Source of the DNA: DATARH01 sp035504075
Lineage (GTDB): Bacteria > Pseudomonadota > Alphaproteobacteria > ATCC43930 > CGMCC-115725
DNA: 5,008 nucleotides
Reading direction: 5' to 3'
Assembly: GCA_035504075.1 (NCBI GenBank)
Contig: DATJSO010000036.1
Span: 1-5,008, forward strand
This document shows positions 1 through 5,008 of the stretch, one piece after another (positions within the stretch are counted from its first letter, which is position 1; each line of letters starts with the position of its first letter). The notes under the pieces were generated by a model. It was not told where the DNA came from and ran no database searches. It worked only from the letters and a program-made list of their open reading frames with translations. The translations under genes and the position numbers were made by a program.

Positions 1-207
1 GCCAGCTATTTCCTGAAAAAGGCTGCCGGCGTCGAGAAGGGAGCGCAGGCGACCGGCAAGGGCGCTACGGTCGGCCGCGTGACGATGGACCAGGTGCGCG
101 AGATCGCGACGCAAAAGATGGCCGATCTCAACGCCAACGACCTCGATGCGGCGTGCCGCATGGTGATCGGCTCGGCGCGTTCGATGGGGCTCGAAGTGGT
201 GGAATAG
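1..207 (+). CDS. rplK: 50S ribosomal protein L11, C-terminal part (5' end outside window)
   Basis: These are the last 68 codons of L11, read in frame from base 1 and ending at TAG 205-207. L11 binds the GTPase-associated region of 23S rRNA at the base of the L7/L12 stalk and helps translation factors act. The visible part is the rRNA-binding C-terminal domain: it opens with an 'ASYFLKKAAGV' segment, continues through 'GRVTMDQVREIA', and ends in the typical 'GSARSMGLEVVE' tail, which resembles the E. coli L11 terminus (GTARSMGLVVED). Full-length L11 is about 142 residues, so roughly the first half is missing only because the window starts there. The proline-rich N-terminal domain, where thiostrepton-class antibiotics act, is not visible. 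The next gene is rplA, as in most bacteria, but the spacer is 87 nt rather than the few bases seen in E. coli. Identification is secure. Confidence 0.97.
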   Translation, partial: ASYFLKKAAGVEKGAQATGKGATVGRVTMDQVREIATQKMADLNANDLDAACRMVIGSARSMGLEVVE

Positions 208-294
208 TTCGCGTTTCTGTCATCCGCGGGCGTGACCCGTGGGTCCGCACGGCCGGGTTGCGCCCGGCCATCGCGACAAGGAGAGGATGCACGC
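208..294 (+). other. rplK-rplA spacer with GC-rich hairpins
   Basis: This 87-nt spacer contains a perfect 7-bp inverted repeat, GGCCGGG (251-257) and CCCGGCC (263-269), with a 5-nt loop. Its 3' arm ends 8 nt before the rplA Shine-Dalgarno sequence. A weaker stem (CGTG 231-234 with CACG 248-251, plus an internal ACCC/GGGT pairing) lies just upstream. No T-tract follows either stem, so a classical intrinsic terminator is unlikely. I see no convincing promoter. The hairpin could tune L1 translation or protect mRNA ends, but that is inference. Confidence 0.6.
278..286 (+). promoter_or_regulatory. rplA ribosome binding site
   Basis: AAGGAGAGG lies 8 nt before ATG 295 and is a near-ideal Shine-Dalgarno sequence. 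It fixes ATG 295 as the start. It excludes the in-frame upstream ACG/GTG region from about 232, and the out-of-frame ATG at 287, which is too close. Confidence 0.85.
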
Positions 295-1005
295 ATGGCA
301 AAGACCGGCAAGCGGCTGCGGCAGGCGTATGAGGGCCTCGCCGCCGACGCGCCGCCCGTCAAGATCGACGAGGCGGTGAAGCAGATCAAATCGCGCGCCT
401 CGGCGAAGTTCGACGAGACTGTCGAGATCGCGATGAACCTCAATCTCGATCCGCGCAAGCCCGACCAGAACCTGCGCGGCACGGTCATGTTGCCGCACGG
501 TACCGGCAAGAGCGTGCGGGTTGCCGTCTTCGCGCGCGGCGATCGCGCCAAGGAGGCCGAGGATGCCGGCGCCGATGTCATCGGCGCCGAGGACCTCGTC
601 GAGAAGGTGCAGGCCGGGCAGATCGATTTCGACCGCGCGATTGCGACGCCCGACATGATGGCGCTGGTCGGCCGACTCGGCAAAATCCTCGGGCCGCGGG
701 GCTTGATGCCGAACCCGCGGCTCGGCACGGTGACGCAGAATGTCGGCGAGGCGGTCAAGGCGGCCAAAGGCGGGCAGGTCGAGTTCCGCGCCGAAAAGGC
801 CGGCATCGTGCATGCCGGGGTCGGCAAGGCGAGCTTTACGGACGATGCGCTCGTCGATAATGTGCGCGCCTTTGTCGGCGCGATCAGCCGCGGCAAGCCG
901 AGCGGCGTCAAAGGCACCTATATCAAACGGGTGAGCCTGTCTTCGACGATGGGGCCGGCGGTCAAGGTTGATCCCGCCGGTCTTGCCGAGGAGCCGCGGG
1001 CGTAA
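295..1005 (+). CDS. rplA: 50S ribosomal protein L1
   Basis: This encodes a 236-residue L1, close to the 234 residues of E. coli. L1 forms the mobile E-site stalk on 23S rRNA and helps release deacylated tRNA. In many bacteria it is also a translational repressor of its own rplK-rplA mRNA. Visible landmarks are the N-terminal 'KFDETVEIAMNLN' strand (about residues 38-50), 'RGTVMLPHGTGK' (61-72), the L1 signature 'LGPRGLMPNP' ending at residue 141, the 'AKGGQVEFR' segment, and the C-terminal 'KGTYIKRVSLSSTMGPAV' block that completes domain I. The protein ends in a short tail, 'GLAEEPRA'. The start at ATG 295 is set by a strong ribosome binding site and by the usual 'MAK..GKR' N-terminus. The stop TAA (1003-1005) is only 23 nt from the preferred rplJ start, so transcription together with rplJ is expected. 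The autoregulatory L1 site on the mRNA usually sits near the rplK start, which is outside the window. No frameshift or missing motif was seen. Confidence 0.98.
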   Translation: MAKTGKRLRQAYEGLAADAPPVKIDEAVKQIKSRASAKFDETVEIAMNLNLDPRKPDQNLRGTVMLPHGTGKSVRVAVFARGDRAKEAEDAGADVIGAEDLVEKVQAGQIDFDRAIATPDMMALVGRLGKILGPRGLMPNPRLGTVTQNVGEAVKAAKGGQVEFRAEKAGIVHAGVGKASFTDDALVDNVRAFVGAISRGKPSGVKGTYIKRVSLSSTMGPAVKVDPAGLAEEPRA

Positions 1006-1018
1006 CCCTGGGGCGTGT

Positions 1019-1022
1019 GGAG
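1019..1022 (+). promoter_or_regulatory. rplJ ribosome binding site supporting GTG 1029
   Basis: GGAG (within TGGAG, 1018-1022) lies 6 nt before GTG 1029. The earlier in-frame GTG at 1017 has only a G-run (1010-1013) placed too close to serve it. This spacing, with the family-typical start '(M)DRAQKQ', decides the start. Confidence 0.65.
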
Positions 1023-1028
1023 CACAGC

Positions 1029-1571
1029 GTGGACCGGGCGCAGAAACAGGCTTTGACGGACAGCCTGCAGCAGGATCTGTCGGATACGGTATGCCTCGTC
1101 GTGACCCATCAGACCGGTCTGACGGTCGCCGAGGTCACGCAGTTGCGCCGCCAGATGCGCGGTGCCGGCGCGCGCTACCGGGTGACGAAAAACCGGCTGA
1201 TGCGGCGCGCCCTCGACGGCACCCCGTTCGCGGCGCTGGCGCCGCTGTTCACCGGGCCGACCGCGATCGCGTTCTCGCGCGATCCGGTCGCGGCGGCAAG
1301 GGCCGCGGTCGAATACGCCAACCGCAACGCCAAGCTGACGATCGTCGGCGGCGGCTTGTCGGGGCAGCTGCTCGACGAGGCCGGCGTCAAGGCGCTGGCG
1401 ACGCTGCCCTCGCTCGACGAGTTGCGCAGCAAGATCATCGGCTTGATCAACGCGCCGGCGACCAAGCTGGCGACGTTGCTGCAGACCCCGGCCGGGCAGT
1501 TGGCGCGGGTGCTGGCGGCGCATGCCGAGCAGGGCGGCGCGGATGCGGCCGATGCGGCGGCCGTGGAATGA
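1029..1571 (+). CDS. rplJ: 50S ribosomal protein L10 (stalk base)
   Basis: L10 anchors L7/L12 dimers to the ribosome beside L11 and is needed to recruit translational GTPases. From GTG 1029 the product is 180 residues, a little longer than E. coli L10 (165) and near typical alphaproteobacterial lengths. Seen in the sequence: the N-terminal globular domain with 'VVTHQTGLTVAEV', the conserved 'YRVTKNRL' (residues 50-57), 'LFTGPTAIAFS', then 'LPSLDELRSKIIGLI'. A long C-terminal helix of the 'ATLLQTPAGQLARVLAAHAEQ' type binds L12 N-terminal domains. The protein ends in an alanine/aspartate-rich tail. The number of L12 dimers it carries cannot be settled by eye. GTG 1017 would add four residues (184 aa) and is the alternative start. 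The 23-nt gap after rplA suggests translational coupling and leaves no space for an E. coli-style L10 mRNA leader. The stop TGA is 60 nt before rplL. Confidence 0.96.
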   Translation: MDRAQKQALTDSLQQDLSDTVCLVVTHQTGLTVAEVTQLRRQMRGAGARYRVTKNRLMRRALDGTPFAALAPLFTGPTAIAFSRDPVAAARAAVEYANRNAKLTIVGGGLSGQLLDEAGVKALATLPSLDELRSKIIGLINAPATKLATLLQTPAGQLARVLAAHAEQGGADAADAAAVE

Positions 1572-1631
1572 TTAGGGACAGGTACAGATTAGGGTTGGCT
1601 TGGCAGGAATATCGACCGGGAGAATGGCGAA
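1572..1631 (+). other. rplJ-rplL spacer with short direct repeat
   Basis: This 60-nt spacer is visibly less GC-rich than its surroundings. The octamer GATTAGGG occurs twice, at 1570-1577 (overlapping the rplJ stop) and at 1587-1594, with starts 17 bp apart. I see no clear hairpin and no matched -35/-10 pair. Its length is similar to the equivalent E. coli spacer. It probably serves as the rplL translation initiation region, since L7/L12 must be made in several-fold excess over L10. Confidence 0.5.
1618..1622 (+). promoter_or_regulatory. rplL ribosome binding site
   Basis: GGGAG lies 9 nt before ATG 1632. A second ATG at 1624 is out of frame and too close to the motif. ATG 1632 gives the standard L7/L12 N-terminus. 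Confidence 0.7.
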
Positions 1632-2012
1632 ATGGCTGATCTGACAAGGCTTGTCGACGATCTGTCGGCTTTGACCGTCATCGAGGCGGCGGAGCTGGCA
1701 AAGATGCTGGAGGAGAAATGGGGCGTGTCGGCGGCGGCGCCGGTTGCGGTGGCGGCGGCCGCTGGCGGCGCGGCGCCTGCCGCCGAGGCGCCGGCCGAGA
1801 AGACCGAGTTTGACGTGATCCTCGCCGCGATCGGCGAGAAGAAGGTCAACGTCATCAAGGAAGTGCGCGCCATCACGGCGCTCGGCCTGAAGGAGGCGAA
1901 GGACCTTGTCGAGGCGGCGCCGAAGGCCGTCAAGGAAGGCGTCAACAAGGACGAGGCGGCAAAGATCAAGAAGCAGCTGGAAGACGCGGGTGCGACGGTT
2001 GAAATAAGGTAG
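1632..2012 (+). CDS. rplL: 50S ribosomal protein L7/L12
   Basis: This is the 126-residue acidic stalk protein, present as multiple dimers on L10, that contacts EF-Tu, EF-G, IF2 and RF3 and stimulates their GTPase activity. Domains in order: an N-terminal dimerisation and L10-binding helical hairpin (about residues 1-33, 'LVDDLSALTVIEAAELAKML'); a flexible Ala/Pro-rich hinge (about 34-55); and a globular C-terminal domain opening with 'EKTEFDVIL' (56-64). The factor-binding surface residues are intact: K71, V72, I75, K76 and R79, equivalent to E. coli K65, V66, I69, K70 and R73. They are followed by 'GLKEAKDLVE'. Length fits the family (E. coli about 120), the extra residues being mostly in the hinge. 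The protein ends '..ATVEIR' at TAG 2010-2012. The gene sits between rplJ and rpoB as in nearly all bacteria, and the rpoB spacer begins directly after it. Identification is secure. Confidence 0.98.
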   Translation: MADLTRLVDDLSALTVIEAAELAKMLEEKWGVSAAAPVAVAAAAGGAAPAAEAPAEKTEFDVILAAIGEKKVNVIKEVRAITALGLKEAKDLVEAAPKAVKEGVNKDEAAKIKKQLEDAGATVEIR

Positions 2013-2035
2013 GCCCGTCACGATATCCACAGCTC

Positions 2036-2068
2036 CGCTGCGACCCGGGATTGCCCCGGGTTGCGGCG
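2036..2068 (+). promoter_or_regulatory. attenuator-like hairpin after rplL
   Basis: The 14-nt arms 2036-2049 and 2055-2068 pair along their whole length around a 5-nt loop (ATTGC, 2050-2054). Twelve pairs are Watson-Crick and two are G-U (2039/2065 and 2042/2062). The core is CCCGGG with CCCGGG. It starts 23 nt after the rplL stop, the place of the partial terminator in E. coli. The following bases (TTCAGATCG) are not a U-tract, so strong intrinsic termination is unlikely. Partial attenuation, pausing, RNA processing or mRNA 3'-end protection are all possible. Confidence 0.55.
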
Positions 2069-2112
2069 TTCAGATCGAGAGTGCCGAACCGGGGTGCGAC
2101 GCGCGGTTGCAC

Positions 2113-2141
2113 GCCCGGCTTTGGCGTCCCCAGGGCCGGGC
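2113..2141 (+). promoter_or_regulatory. second long hairpin in rplL-rpoB spacer
   Basis: Arms 2113-2124 and 2130-2141 form 12 continuous pairs (ten Watson-Crick, two G-U) around the loop CGTCC (2125-2129). The outer part is GCCCGGC with GCCGGGC. There is no T-tract after it. It may be a double-stranded RNA substrate for RNase III, as in the equivalent E. coli spacer, but no specific cleavage signal can be read from sequence. Confidence 0.45.
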
Positions 2142-2235
2142 TCGCCGGCGCGGGCGATACGCCCGGCATGCGGCAGGGCGTCACGGCAAGGCGAAATTCG
2201 GGGGCCGCATCCGCGAGGCCGCGGCGGCCCGCAGC

Positions 2236-2240
2236 GAGGG
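2236..2240 (+). promoter_or_regulatory. rpoB ribosome binding site
   Basis: GAGGG lies 6 nt before ATG 2247 and supports this start. The GC stem formed by 2202-2208 and 2224-2230 ends 5 nt upstream, so folding could influence access to the site. Confidence 0.75.
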
Positions 2241-2246
2241 ACGTAG

Positions 2247-5008
<2,762 letters not shown>

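Larger units (their letters stand above)
2013..2246 (+). other. rplL-rpoB intergenic region with GC-rich secondary structure
   Basis: This 234-nt spacer has no credible gene; short open frames across it lack coding-like features. It holds at least four inverted repeats: 2036-2068, 2113-2141, 2151-2165 (CGGGCG / CGCCCG) and 2202-2230 (GGGCCGC / GCGGCCC). An alternative stem, CCGCG 2211-2215 with CGCGG 2220-2224, overlaps the last. I see no T-tract after any hairpin and no recognisable promoter. In E. coli the matching spacer (about 320 nt) carries a partial terminator and an RNase III processing site. A similar function here is inferred from position and structure only. Confidence 0.6.

Noticed and set aside
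6..917. 303-codon open frame on the - strand across rplK and rplA, and a nested 197-codon one (220-813)
   Set aside because: Both are antisense to well-supported ribosomal protein genes, are Ser/Thr/Arg/Pro-rich without recognisable domains, and are explained by high GC content.
1595..1615. Possible sigma-54-like TGGC motif in the rplJ-rplL spacer
   Set aside because: TTGGCAGGAATATCG lacks the -12 TTGC element at the correct spacing, so it does not match the consensus.
968..1639. 223-codon + strand frame overlapping rplJ
   Set aside because: It overlaps secure L10 in another frame, is Gly/Arg/Ala-rich, and has no ribosome binding site or family resemblance.
2036..2068. Classical rho-independent terminator
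   Set aside because: The stem is strong but no run of T follows, and rpoB is expected to be read through from upstream. It is kept only as an attenuator-like hairpin.

Overview
The window is a stretch of the bacterial ribosomal-protein / RNA polymerase locus in the canonical order rplK (3' end only) - rplA - rplJ - rplL - rpoB (5' two thirds), all on the + strand. It comes from a GC-rich genome. The RpoB N-terminus, with its 'GRIPEVAPMPNLIEVQ' segment, and a roughly 25-residue lobe insertion relative to E. coli RpoB suggest an alphaproteobacterium, most likely Rhodospirillales-like. That placement rests on remembered family sequences, not on a search.

Layout: 1-207 is the C-terminal domain of ribosomal protein L11. 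208-294 is an 87-nt spacer with a strong GC hairpin just before the rplA ribosome binding site. 295-1005 is L1. A tight 23-nt junction leads to rplJ (L10), which most likely starts at GTG 1029 and ends at 1571. A 60-nt, less GC-rich spacer precedes rplL (L7/L12, 1632-2012). A 234-nt spacer (2013-2246) holds several GC-rich hairpins and the rpoB ribosome binding site. rpoB starts at 2247 and runs off the window after 920 intact codons. No gene-free stretch exceeds 300 bases.

How the genes work together: L11, L10 and L7/L12 build the ribosomal stalk and GTPase-associated centre, L1 builds the opposite (E-site) stalk, and beta is the RNA polymerase subunit that forms much of the catalytic cleft. 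Co-transcription ties ribosome supply to polymerase supply. In the E. coli paradigm a partial terminator and an RNase III site between rplL and rpoB lower polymerase output relative to ribosomal protein. The hairpins at 2036-2068 and 2113-2141 sit where such a device would be.

I found no mobile element, CRISPR array, tRNA or rRNA gene, and no previously undescribed system. This is a conserved housekeeping region. The points worth a second look are regulatory: the rplL-rpoB hairpins, the absence of room for an E. coli-style L10 leader before rplJ, and the hairpin before rplA.
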